From Arthrobacter sp. RIT-PI-e (GTDB lineage Bacteria; Actinomycetota; Actinomycetes; Actinomycetales; Micrococcaceae), in assembly GCF_001187915.1 (NCBI RefSeq), contig NZ_LGIU01000084.1:1-32626 (forward strand): a stretch of DNA of 32,626 bases. The letters are read 5' to 3'. Made by a program: the position numbers and the translations under genes. Below are positions 1 through 6,477 of this stretch, piece after piece. The notes below the pieces were generated by a model, which saw only the letters and a list, made by a program, of their open reading frames with translations, had not been told where the DNA came from and did not search any database. Position 1 is the stretch's first letter; each line of letters opens with the position of its first letter.

Positions 1-25
1 CCCGTCTGCCGTCCAACCGGGCCCC

Positions 26-1600
26 TCAACGGGACGGAGTCGACCGCGCCCCCTCCAGGTGCTCCTCGGCACGCAGATGGTGCGTCGTGGTGAGCAGGGC
101 CGCCATGTCGTCACCGGGCATCGGTCTGCTGAAGTAGAAGCCCTGCCCGCTGGAGCAGCCCATGTCACGGAGTGTCTGCGCCTGCTCCCGGGTCTCGATG
201 CCCTCGAAGACGGCTTCCAGGCCGGCGGCGCGGATGAGCTGCAGGATCGCCGCGACGAACTCGTGCTGACCGGGGCGGGTGTCGAGTTCGGCCAGCAGCG
301 AGCGATCCACCTTCACCATGCTGACCGGCAGCTCGCGGAGATAGCTGATGGAGGAGTATCCCGTGCCGAAGTCGTCGATCTCGATACCCACGCCCAGCTG
401 TTTGAGACTGAGGAGGGAGTACATCTCCACCTCGCCCCGCGTGACGATCGCCGTCTCGGTGATCTCCACCACCAGACAGCGGGCCGGCAGGTCGAACTCC
501 CGGAGCAGACCCCGGATGAAGTCCACCAGGTCCAGCTGCTTCAGTTCCAGGGCGGAGAGGTTGACCCTGAGCTGGAAGTCCTCGTCGAGGTGCAGATCGT
601 TCCGCCACTGTCCGAGCTGCCGCAACGAACTGGTCATGACCCAGCGGTCGAGGTCGTGGATCACCCCGATCTCCTCGGCGAGCGGGATGAACGTGTCCGG
701 GGGGATGAGTCCCCGGACGGGATGCTGCCAGCGCACCAGCACCTCGACGCCGAGGATCCGGTGGGAGGCCAGGTCCACCACGGGCTGGTAGTGCAGCACC
801 AGTTCGTCGGACGCGATGGCCCCGCGTAGTTCGGTGGCCATCTGACTGCGGAGTTGCCGCGAGTAGAGCATGACGGGTTCGAAGACCTTGATGATGCTCC
901 GCCCCTCGCGCTTCGCGGCGTACATCGCCGTGTCCGCGTCGAGCAGGAGCTCCTCGGCGTTCTGCCCCGATGTCCCCACGCGCACCCCGATACTGGCGCG
1001 TGAATGGACGTTCAGATTGTCCAGTTCGATCCGCTCGGCGAGGACCTCGAGCGCCCGGCGGGCCACCTGCATGGCGATGTCCAGGGAGGCGGCGGGCAGC
1101 AGGATGGCGAACTCGTCCCCGCCGAGCCGCGCCACCATGTCGGTGTCGCGCACCACCTGGTTCAGCCGGGACGCCACCTCCTTCAGGACACGGTCCCCGG
1201 CGTCGTGTCCGAAGCGGTCGTTCACGTTCTTGAAGCTGTCCAGGTCGAGCAGGAGCAGGGCCGGCGGCGAATCCCCGTTCTCGGCCAGCGAGAGAGCCTC
1301 CTCGATGGCGTCCATCAGAGCCACCCGGTTGGCCAGACCGGTGAGGCCGTCGGACATGGCCATCTTCATCATGTCCAGGTGTGCCTGCCGCAGCATGGCG
1401 GTACGGCTCTCGACGCGCTTCTCGAACTGTTCGTAGACCTGCTCCAGCTCCTCCGCGAGGAGATTCACGCCGGTGATCACGGCGTCCACCTCGTCGCGGG
1501 CGCTGGAGGGCTCTATGCGGCTGCTGAGTTCACCCCGCGACAACCGGACGATGCTGTCGACCAGCAGCGCGAGTCGGGGATCCCGTTGCCCGGTGCTCAT
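26..1600 (-). CDS. GGDEF-EAL cyclic-di-GMP turnover protein
   Basis: This 524-residue protein is predicted to make and/or degrade cyclic di-GMP in the cytoplasm; no membrane segment is visible. Residues 10-55 look like a HAMP-type linker, followed by a short coiled coil to about residue 80. The GGDEF domain (about 80-240) has an intact GGDEF at 160-164 and an RxxD inhibitory site at 151-154, correctly placed five residues upstream. The EAL domain (about 255-505) has EVL in place of EAL (E286) but keeps N347, E379, D409-D410 (DDFGTGYSS), K430, E466 and Q486. Both halves therefore look catalytically competent. I chose the ATG at 1600 because homology-like sequence begins there; an in-frame ATG at 1651 would add 17 non-descript residues. 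Neither start has a strong ribosome site. The gene appears to be monocistronic. Confidence 0.9.
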   Translation of the reverse strand: MSTGQRDPRLALLVDSIVRLSRGELSSRIEPSSARDEVDAVITGVNLLAEELEQVYEQFEKRVESRTAMLRQAHLDMMKMAMSDGLTGLANRVALMDAIEEALSLAENGDSPPALLLLDLDSFKNVNDRFGHDAGDRVLKEVASRLNQVVRDTDMVARLGGDEFAILLPAASLDIAMQVARRALEVLAERIELDNLNVHSRASIGVRVGTSGQNAEELLLDADTAMYAAKREGRSIIKVFEPVMLYSRQLRSQMATELRGAIASDELVLHYQPVVDLASHRILGVEVLVRWQHPVRGLIPPDTFIPLAEEIGVIHDLDRWVMTSSLRQLGQWRNDLHLDEDFQLRVNLSALELKQLDLVDFIRGLLREFDLPARCLVVEITETAIVTRGEVEMYSLLSLKQLGVGIEIDDFGTGYSSISYLRELPVSMVKVDRSLLAELDTRPGQHEFVAAILQLIRAAGLEAVFEGIETREQAQTLRDMGCSSGQGFYFSRPMPGDDMAALLTTTHHLRAEEHLEGARSTPSR

Positions 1601-2022
1601 CGGCCCCCGCGCATGGTCCGGTGCGGTCCGGGGCCCGGGGCAGGGGTGCATCGGAACGGTCCGTCGGAGCAGGACGCGGGAACCGGACGATGGTGCCGCT
1701 CTCCACCAACCATCACGTTCCCCCTGAGATCCGCCGTCGTCGAAGGCCTCCGCGGGTCACCGAGGACGTTGGTGCGAGAGACCTGCCGACCGGGGCGGAA
1801 CACCGGGCTCACGAGCCACGGCCGACGTTGAGAAGAGTAGCACCGCGAGGACTTCCGACGCCGGTGGTGCGGACATGGAGTGTCATCGGTGATCGACGGG
1901 GAATCCGGTGGTGGACACCTGGCCATGACCGGGTCGGGGAGCACCACCCGGACGGGGGTCGGCGCCGACCCTGGTTCCCGTACGGCACGCGATAGCCCTC
2001 GGGTGCCGACGTCGGCGCTCCA
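1601..2022. other. Intergenic region, no gene seen
   Basis: These 422 bases lie between two minus-strand genes. Reading frames here are short and overlap in antisense, and none has a recognisable product or ribosome site. The stretch contains two perfect palindromes near the end of the TPR gene (1956-1971 and 2005-2016) that share the core GCCGAC. A minus-strand -10-like TACTCT at 1834-1839 could drive the GGDEF-EAL gene with a leader of about 230 nt, but no good -35 box accompanies it. Confidence 0.5.
1956..1971 (-). terminator. Possible terminator of the TPR gene
   Basis: GGGTCGGCGCCGACCC is a perfect 16-base palindrome about 50 nt downstream of the minus-strand TPR gene stop. It can fold as a 6-bp stem with a GCGC loop. 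A second palindrome, GCCGACGTCGGC at 2005-2016, is closer to the stop. Neither is followed by a T-run, so the terminator role is inferred from position only. Confidence 0.3.
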
Positions 2023-3063
2023 TCAGCCCTGCGAGGACTCCAGCTCGTCGATCAGCGTCCGTGCTGTCAGGGCCCTGTCCTGGGCTCCGGACTGGAGGAA
2101 CAACCGCTCGCTCTCCTCCAGGTTCGAAAGCGCTTCGGGTTTGGGAGCCCGTGTCGCGAGGGCCTGGCCCAGGAGGAGGTACGCCTGCGCAGCGACGTGG
2201 GAGGCGAGCAGGTCCTTGGACTCGACGATGGCGCGAAGCTGCTCGACGGCCGTGTCGAACTGCCCGGTGAGCACCGACCACTGTGCTCGGGTCAGGCGGA
2301 GCTCGAGGCGATCCCGCTCGGTGCCACCGACGATCGAAATAGCCAGTTCGGCGCGCTCGATGCATTCGAGTGTCTCCGGCGCGGTGATGCCTGCCGCGAG
2401 CCGGAACTGCGCCGAACCATGATTGAATCGTGCCCACAGATCGAGGTCATTGGTCGGGGACAGGCTCCGTGCCGCGAGCTGGTGGTGGTGCACCCCTTCG
2501 TCGATGTGCTTGAGCAGGAAGGCGACGTTGCCGATGGCCCAGTAGGACTGACCTGAGTACTTGACGTCCGGATTGGTCTCCAAGAGCTCCGCAAGGCCTC
2601 CGCATTCAGTCCATGCTTCCTCCAGTAGTCCACTTTCCGCCAACGCGGCGACGAGGGCGTTCTGCGACTCGATGACGATCGTGTACTGATCCGGTTCCAG
2701 CCGTGCATCTTCTACTGCTCGTCTTGCATCGGCGACCGCGGCTGAAAGATCTCCGCTGCCCTGTAGGGCGAAGGCACGCAGAGTGTGGACGCGTGCGCTC
2801 AATGCCTTGGACTGGGAGGTCAGGGGATGTGTCGCGAGTTCATCGGCGACGACACGCGATTCGTTCATCAGACCCTGCTTGCGCAGGCACTCCGAGACAA
2901 GGAACGTGGCATTCCACCAGGCGAAGTCGTCGCCGTCGTCCAGTGCGCTCGCCGCCATCTGCTCCGCGAGTCCCTGTGACCCCGCATAGTCGCGCTGATC
3001 CCAGGCATCGCGGGCCCTCAGCTCGAGCAGCAGGCGATGGCTCATGGTTCCCCTGTCAGTCAT
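2023..3063 (-). CDS. TPR-repeat protein, candidate peptide receptor
   Basis: This 346-residue, largely alpha-helical protein is made of tandem tetratricopeptide-like helical pairs from its very N-terminus to its end; no signal peptide, membrane segment or helix-turn-helix domain is visible. Examples of repeat-like segments are ARVHTLRAFALQGSGDLSAA and SHVAAQAYLLLGQALATRAP. That architecture (TPR only) resembles Rap-type members of the RRNPP family of peptide-sensing proteins; the resemblance is structural inference, not a family match. The gene is divergent from a small secreted-peptide gene starting 207 nt away, which strengthens a receptor hypothesis. GAAGG five bases before the ATG at 3063 supports this start; a GTG at 3069 overlaps that site, and an ATG at 3045 with AGGGG upstream is an alternative. 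GC content is visibly lower than in neighbouring genes. It could instead be a generic TPR scaffold. Confidence 0.8.
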   Translation of the reverse strand: MTDRGTMSHRLLLELRARDAWDQRDYAGSQGLAEQMAASALDDGDDFAWWNATFLVSECLRKQGLMNESRVVADELATHPLTSQSKALSARVHTLRAFALQGSGDLSAAVADARRAVEDARLEPDQYTIVIESQNALVAALAESGLLEEAWTECGGLAELLETNPDVKYSGQSYWAIGNVAFLLKHIDEGVHHHQLAARSLSPTNDLDLWARFNHGSAQFRLAAGITAPETLECIERAELAISIVGGTERDRLELRLTRAQWSVLTGQFDTAVEQLRAIVESKDLLASHVAAQAYLLLGQALATRAPKPEALSNLEESERLFLQSGAQDRALTARTLIDELESSQG

Positions 3064-3142
3064 GTGCACCTTCGGTTCGTCCGCATAAATCGGGCTGCTC
3101 GTCCCATTATTCGGGTTCTTCCCCGGATATGAGCACCATTCC

Positions 3143-3170
3143 GGAAAGATTCACGAAAGTCTTGGAAAGC
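3143..3170 (+). promoter_or_regulatory. Helically phased GAAAG direct repeats (possible activator site)
   Basis: GAAAG occurs three times, at 3144-3148, 3155-3159 and 3165-3169, spaced 11 and 10 bp apart, so all copies lie on one face of the DNA helix. The array ends three bases before the putative -35 box of the peptide gene, which is where an activator contacting RNA polymerase would bind. A CCGGA-N12-TCCGG inverted repeat (3123-3144) abuts it. The binding protein is unknown; the TPR protein itself has no visible DNA-binding domain. Confidence 0.45.
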
Positions 3171-3172
3171 TG

Positions 3173-3201
3173 TTACAGAAGTGACGCGTGTGACCTACGA
3201 T
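3173..3201 (+). promoter_or_regulatory. Promoter of the small peptide gene
   Basis: TACGAT at 3196-3201 is a good actinobacterial -10 box (TANNNT). A weak -35-like TTACAG lies at 3173-3178 with an optimal 17-bp spacer. Transcription would start near 3208 and give a leader of roughly 60 nt before the ATG at 3270. The poor -35 fits a promoter that needs an activator. Confidence 0.55.
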
Positions 3202-3269
3202 ATTGCCGAGCGGGTCGTGTTGTACGGGCGCGTTCTCAATCATCACCGGCAATCACCAAGGGGCCCATC

Positions 3270-3410
3270 ATGAAGCGCATCATCTCCGCACTCCTCCTCT
3301 CGTCCGTCCTCATCACCGGCGGTGCCGCCGCAGCGAATGCTGCTCCCGCCAAGGCCGGCACCAGCGCACCCGTGTTCTCCCCGGACCGGGTCGGTGGCTG
3401 GCCCTTCTGA
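3270..3410 (+). CDS. Small secreted peptide, candidate signalling pro-peptide
   Basis: This gene encodes 46 residues. Residues 1-24 form a classical Sec signal peptide: a KR n-region, the hydrophobic core IISALLLSSVLITGGAAAA, and an ANA cleavage site before APA. The exported part is only about 22 residues and ends in SAPVFSPDRVGGWPF. AAGGGG at 3258-3263, six bases before the ATG, is a plausible ribosome site. A -10 box and phased repeats lie upstream and two hairpins lie downstream, so it looks like an independent transcription unit. It is divergent from a TPR-only protein gene, the arrangement expected of a pheromone precursor and its receptor. No cysteine, lantibiotic-type leader or double-glycine leader is present, so a bacteriocin is less likely but not excluded. 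Function is inferred from architecture and context; I do not recognise the family. Confidence 0.75.
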   Translation: MKRIISALLLSSVLITGGAAAANAAPAKAGTSAPVFSPDRVGGWPF

Positions 3411-3419
3411 TCCGACCGA

Positions 3420-3446
3420 ATCGGCCCTGACGGCCGGAGGGCCGAT
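3420..3446 (+). terminator. Hairpin after the peptide gene (first)
   Basis: ATCGGCCCT and AGGGCCGAT form a perfect 9-bp stem with a 9-base loop, starting nine bases after the peptide stop codon. No T-run follows, as is common for high-GC actinobacterial terminators. It may end the peptide transcript or protect its 3' end. Confidence 0.55.
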
Positions 3447-3467
3447 CCAGGTCCTGAGCACACTGTC

Positions 3468-3513
3468 GATGCCGCGGGCACCCTCGTTCTGGGGAGGGAG
3501 CGCCCGCGGCATC
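3468..3513 (+). terminator. Long two-part hairpin before the FAH gene (second)
   Basis: GATGCCGCGGGC (3468-3479) and GCCCGCGGCATC (3502-3513) are perfect 12-bp complements. Inside them CCCTC (3481-3485) pairs with GAGGG (3494-3498), giving an extended stem with an internal bulge. It probably insulates the FAH promoter from peptide-gene readthrough. No T-run is present. Confidence 0.6.
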
Positions 3514-3552
3514 TTCGCGTCCGGCAAGCAGCGTCCCGATCCGTCCGCGCGC

Positions 3553-3558
3553 TAGGCT
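3553..3558 (+). promoter_or_regulatory. -10 box for leaderless FAH-family transcript
   Basis: TAGGCT ends seven bases before the ATG at 3566, so transcription should begin at or next to the start codon. There is no ribosome site, which fits a leaderless mRNA. Confidence 0.6.
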
Positions 3559-3565
3559 TGGCGGC

Positions 3566-4387
3566 ATGCGAATCGCGCGCTTTGTTATAGATGATGACCC
3601 GATGTTCGGCGTAGTGGAAGGATCGGCGGGGAGCGAGGAGGTCGCCGTCATCCAGGGTGATCCGTTCTACGCCGGCGTCCAGCTCACCGGCACCCGCCAT
3701 GCGCTCGAGGACGTCCGGCTCCTCGCGCCCGTCATCCCGCGGAGCAAGGTGATCGGCGTCGGCCGGAACTACGCCGACCACATCGCCGAGATGGGCAGTG
3801 AGACGCCGGCCGCACCGCTGATGTTCCTCAAGCCCAACACCTCGGTGATCGGCCCGAACGACCCGATCATGCTGCCCTCCTTCTCCGACCAGATCTCCTA
3901 CGAGGCGGAACTCGCGGTGGTCATCGGACGGATCTGCAAGGACGTCCCCCTCGAACGTGTCGACGACGTCGTCTTCGGGTACACCTGCGCCAACGACCTC
4001 ACGGCGCGCGATGCCCAGAAGACGGACGACCAGTGGGCGCGGGCCAAGGGTTTCGACACCTCCTGCCCCATCGGACCCTGGATCGAGACCGACCTGGATC
4101 CGGAGAACCTCACGGTCCGCGGCAGCCTGGACGGCGACGTACGTCAGGACGGCTCCACGAGCGACATGATCTGGGGTGCTCGCGAGCTGGTGTCCTACGT
4201 GTCCCAGGCCTTCACCCTCCTGCCCGGCGACATTATCCTCACGGGAACCCCGGCCGGCGTGGGTCTGATCACCGACGGCCAGCGGTACGACATCGACATC
4301 GAGGGGATCGGACGCCTCTCCAACGCCGCTCGTCGCTGCCGAACCGGTCGGTGCCCAGAAGCGCCGCCGGCCCGGCGGCGCTTCTGA
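3566..4387 (+). CDS. Fumarylacetoacetate hydrolase-family protein
   Basis: This 273-residue cytoplasmic enzyme belongs to the FAH superfamily, whose members hydrolyse, isomerise or decarboxylate small 2-oxo/enol acids using a divalent metal. The metal ligands are visible: the E-x-E pair in YEAELAVVIG (E113, E115) and the aspartate in ANDLTARD (D144). GVGRNYADHIAEMG (64-77) is the typical N-terminal active-site segment. A FAH-family gene next to gltX is a conserved actinobacterial arrangement (Rv2993c in M. tuberculosis). The true substrate cannot be read from the sequence; 2-hydroxyhepta-2,4-diene-1,7-dioate isomerase or oxaloacetate decarboxylase are common labels. The last 17 or so residues (RCRTGRCPEAPPARRRF) look non-homologous and are encoded by a terminator hairpin, so the original stop was probably a little upstream. 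Confidence 0.9.
   Translation: MRIARFVIDDDPMFGVVEGSAGSEEVAVIQGDPFYAGVQLTGTRHALEDVRLLAPVIPRSKVIGVGRNYADHIAEMGSETPAAPLMFLKPNTSVIGPNDPIMLPSFSDQISYEAELAVVIGRICKDVPLERVDDVVFGYTCANDLTARDAQKTDDQWARAKGFDTSCPIGPWIETDLDPENLTVRGSLDGDVRQDGSTSDMIWGARELVSYVSQAFTLLPGDIILTGTPAGVGLITDGQRYDIDIEGIGRLSNAARRCRTGRCPEAPPARRRF
4357..4385 (+). terminator. Terminator hairpin overlapping the FAH stop codon
   Basis: AGAAGCGCCGCC (4357-4368) and GGCGGCGCTTCT (4374-4385) form a perfect 12-bp stem with a 5-base loop. The FAH reading frame passes right through it and stops at 4385-4387. It separates the FAH transcript from the gltX promoter. Confidence 0.75.
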
Positions 4388-4406
4388 CCGCCCGGTGGCC
4401 CCCGCC

Positions 4407-4412
4407 TAGACT
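4407..4412 (+). promoter_or_regulatory. -10 box for gltX
   Basis: TAGACT lies nine bases before the gltX ATG at 4422, predicting a leaderless or nearly leaderless transcript. No ribosome site is present between the box and the start. Confidence 0.55.
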
Positions 4413-4421
4413 TGGACCACC

Positions 4422-5930
4422 ATGACTACAGCTGCAGAGATCCCCACCGTCAACGAAGCCACTCCCGTCCGGGTACGCTTCTGCCCCTCGCCCACCGGCA
4501 CCCCGCACGTCGGGTTGATCCGCACGGCACTGTTCAACTGGGCCTACGCCCGGCACACAGGAGGGAAGCTCGTCTTCCGGATCGAGGACACGGACGCCGC
4601 TCGCGACAGCGAGGAGAGCTACCAGCAGCTCCTCGAGGCCATGACCTGGCTCGGGATCGACTGGGACGAGGGCGTGGAGGTGGGCGGGCCGCACGCCCCG
4701 TACCGCCAGTCGCAGCGCGGTGACCTCTACCAGGACGTCATCACCCGGCTCGTGGAGGCCGGGCACCTGTACGAATCCTTCTCCACACCGGAGGAGGTGG
4801 AGGAGAGGCACCGTGCGGCCGGACGTGACGTGAAGCTCGGCTACGACAACCACGACCGCACGCTCACCGAGGAGCAGAAGGACGTATTCCGGAGCTCCGG
4901 ACGTCCTGCGGTACTGCGTCTGCGCATGCCGGACGAGGACATCACCTTCACCGACCTGGTGCGCGGCGAGATCATCTTCCGTGCCGGCAGTGTCCCCGAC
5001 TTCGCCGTCGTGCGTGCCAACGGAGCGCCGCTGTACACACTGGTCAACCCGGTCGACGACGCCCTGATGGGGATCACCCATGTGCTGCGCGGAGAGGACC
5101 TGCTGTCCTCGACGCCGCGGCAGGTGGCGCTGTACCGGGCGCTGATCGACATCGGCGTCGCCCGCTACATGCCGCTCTTCGGTCACCTGCCCTACGTCAT
5201 GGGTCAGGGCAACAAGAAGCTCTCCAAGCGTGATCCGGAGTCCAGCCTCTTCCTGCACCGGGAGCGCGGCTTCACCCGCGAGGGGCTCCTGAACTACCTC
5301 TCGCTGCTCGGCTGGAGCATGTCCGCGGACGAGGACATCTTCTCCGTGGAGCAGCTCGTGGAGAAGTTCGACGTCCGCGATGTCCTCGCCAACCCTGCAC
5401 GCTTCGACCTGAAGAAGGCGGAGGCCATCAACGGGACCCACGTGCGGCTGCTCGACCCGGCGGAGTTCCGTTCCCGCCTGTTGCCCTACCTGGCAGCCGC
5501 CGGGCTCGTCGACGCGACACCCACGGAGGATCAGCTGCGCATCGTCGCGGCGGCAGCACCGCTGATCCAGGAGCGCATCACCCTGCTCGGCGAGGCGCCG
5601 GAGATGATCGGGTTCCTCTTCAAGGCCGACGACACCGTGGACATCGCCGACGACGCCCGCAAGGGGTTGCCGGAGAATCTCGACGAGGTGCTGGGTGCCA
5701 CGCTGACCGCACTCGAGGGCTGCGAGGAGTGGGACGCCGAGTCCCTCCAGGCGGCTCTCCGCTCCGCCCTCGTGGACACCCTGGGGCTGAAGCCCCGCCT
5801 CGCGTTCGGGCCGGTGCGCACCGCCGTCTCCGGCCGGAAGATCTCGCCGCCGCTCTTCGAGTCCATGGTGATCCTCGGCCGCGAGTCCTCGGTGGCCCGG
5901 ATCGAGGCGCTGCGGACCTCCGTGGTCTGA
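4422..5930 (+). CDS. gltX: Glutamyl-tRNA synthetase
   Basis: This 502-residue class I aminoacyl-tRNA synthetase charges tRNA-Glu with glutamate in the cytoplasm. The HIGH-type ATP site is in [19 protein letters not shown] (about 22-40) and the KMSKS-type loop is KLSKR at 266-270. Length is normal for bacterial GluRS. In most actinobacteria this enzyme also misacylates tRNA-Gln, which GatCAB then corrects. That general rule fits the presence of a tRNA-Gln and a tRNA-Glu gene directly downstream, but discrimination cannot be judged from sequence alone. The start at 4422 is supported by the -10 box nine bases upstream. Confidence 0.97.
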   Translation: MTTAAEIPTVNEATPVRVRFCPSPTGTPHVGLIRTALFNWAYARHTGGKLVFRIEDTDAARDSEESYQQLLEAMTWLGIDWDEGVEVGGPHAPYRQSQRGDLYQDVITRLVEAGHLYESFSTPEEVEERHRAAGRDVKLGYDNHDRTLTEEQKDVFRSSGRPAVLRLRMPDEDITFTDLVRGEIIFRAGSVPDFAVVRANGAPLYTLVNPVDDALMGITHVLRGEDLLSSTPRQVALYRALIDIGVARYMPLFGHLPYVMGQGNKKLSKRDPESSLFLHRERGFTREGLLNYLSLLGWSMSADEDIFSVEQLVEKFDVRDVLANPARFDLKKAEAINGTHVRLLDPAEFRSRLLPYLAAAGLVDATPTEDQLRIVAAAAPLIQERITLLGEAPEMIGFLFKADDTVDIADDARKGLPENLDEVLGATLTALEGCEEWDAESLQAALRSALVDTLGLKPRLAFGPVRTAVSGRKISPPLFESMVILGRESSVARIEALRTSVV

Positions 5931-5962
5931 GCCCCGACAGCCCGTCGCGACGTCGGTTCGGC

Positions 5963-6000
5963 GGGAGGTGGGGTGGGTCGTGCGATCCGCCCTACCTCCC
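5963..6000 (+). terminator. gltX terminator
   Basis: GGGAGGTGGGGTGGG (5963-5977) pairs with TCCGCCCTACCTCCC (5986-6000) through 15 positions including some G-U pairs, closing an 8-base loop. It begins 32 bases after the gltX stop. No T-run follows. Confidence 0.65.
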
Positions 6001-6048
6001 CTGGAGGCCGCCGGAGCGTGGGACGGAAGGGGAGGGGCCGGGCCCGTT

Positions 6049-6078
6049 TTGCAGTTCCCGCCTCCTGTCCGGTAAAGT
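6049..6078 (+). promoter_or_regulatory. Promoter of the tRNA-Gln/tRNA-Glu locus
   Basis: TTGCAG at 6049-6054 and TAAAGT at 6073-6078, with an 18-bp spacer, form a good sigma-A-type promoter. It lies about 66 bases upstream of tRNA-Gln and downstream of the gltX terminator. A further TAAGAT at 6265-6270 could add transcription of tRNA-Glu, but has no good -35. Confidence 0.55.
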
Positions 6079-6144
6079 TATTTCTCGGCGCGGAGCGGTT
6101 ACGCGAACGAAATCCAGCAGCACCGGGCTTCGAAAAAGTGCCAT

Positions 6145-6216
6145 TGGGGTATGGTGTAATTGGCAACACACTGGTTTCTGGTACCAACATTCTAGGTTCG
6201 AGTCCTGGTACCCCAG
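6145..6216 (+). tRNA. tRNA-Gln (anticodon CTG)
   Basis: The 72-base cloverleaf folds by eye. The acceptor stem TGGGGTA pairs with TACCCCA, the D-stem is GTGT/ACAC, and the T-arm contains loop TTCGAGT with stem CTAGG/CCTGG. The anticodon loop TTCTGGT gives anticodon CTG, reading CAG. The CCA end is not encoded. The outermost anticodon-stem pair appears to be a C-A mismatch. Confidence 0.92.
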
Positions 6217-6281
6217 CGCAATCCGGCCCCTGGCAGGATGGCACGAGCAGTGAAGAAATAGTAGTAAGATGGAAAAGTATT

Positions 6282-6354
6282 GGCCCCATCGTATAGCGGC
6301 CTAGTACGCTGCCCTCTCACGGCGGTAACGCGGGTTCGAATCCCGCTGGGGTCA
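6282..6354 (+). tRNA. tRNA-Glu (anticodon CTC)
   Basis: This 73-base gene has acceptor stem GGCCCCA paired with TGGGGTC, discriminator A, T-loop TTCGAAT and anticodon CTC, reading GAG. CCA is not encoded. It lies 65 bases after tRNA-Gln, probably in the same transcript, which ends at the terminator at 6375. Confidence 0.93.
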
Positions 6355-6374
6355 CATCAGTCCTACGGGACAGG

Positions 6375-6410
6375 AATGCTCCGGACATCGAAAGGTGTCC
6401 GGAGCATTTT
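6375..6410 (+). terminator. Strong rho-independent terminator of the tRNA operon
   Basis: AATGCTCCGGACA (6375-6387) and TGTCCGGAGCATT (6396-6408) form a perfect 13-bp stem, followed by a TTTT run ending at 6410. This is the only hairpin in the window with a clear T-run. Confidence 0.9.
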
Positions 6411-6477
6411 CATGTGCGGGAAGGTTCCTGCGACGATCGGCCGTCAGGGCTCCGAGGGTGGCTGGCATGATGGTGCC

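Noticed and set aside
59-1831. Long plus-strand open frames opposite the GGDEF-EAL gene
   Set aside because: They are antisense shadows in GC-rich DNA; the minus-strand frame has complete domain motifs.
3203-3430. Alternative frame overlapping the small peptide gene
   Set aside because: Arg/His/Pro-rich with no signal peptide or ribosome site; the 3270 frame has both.
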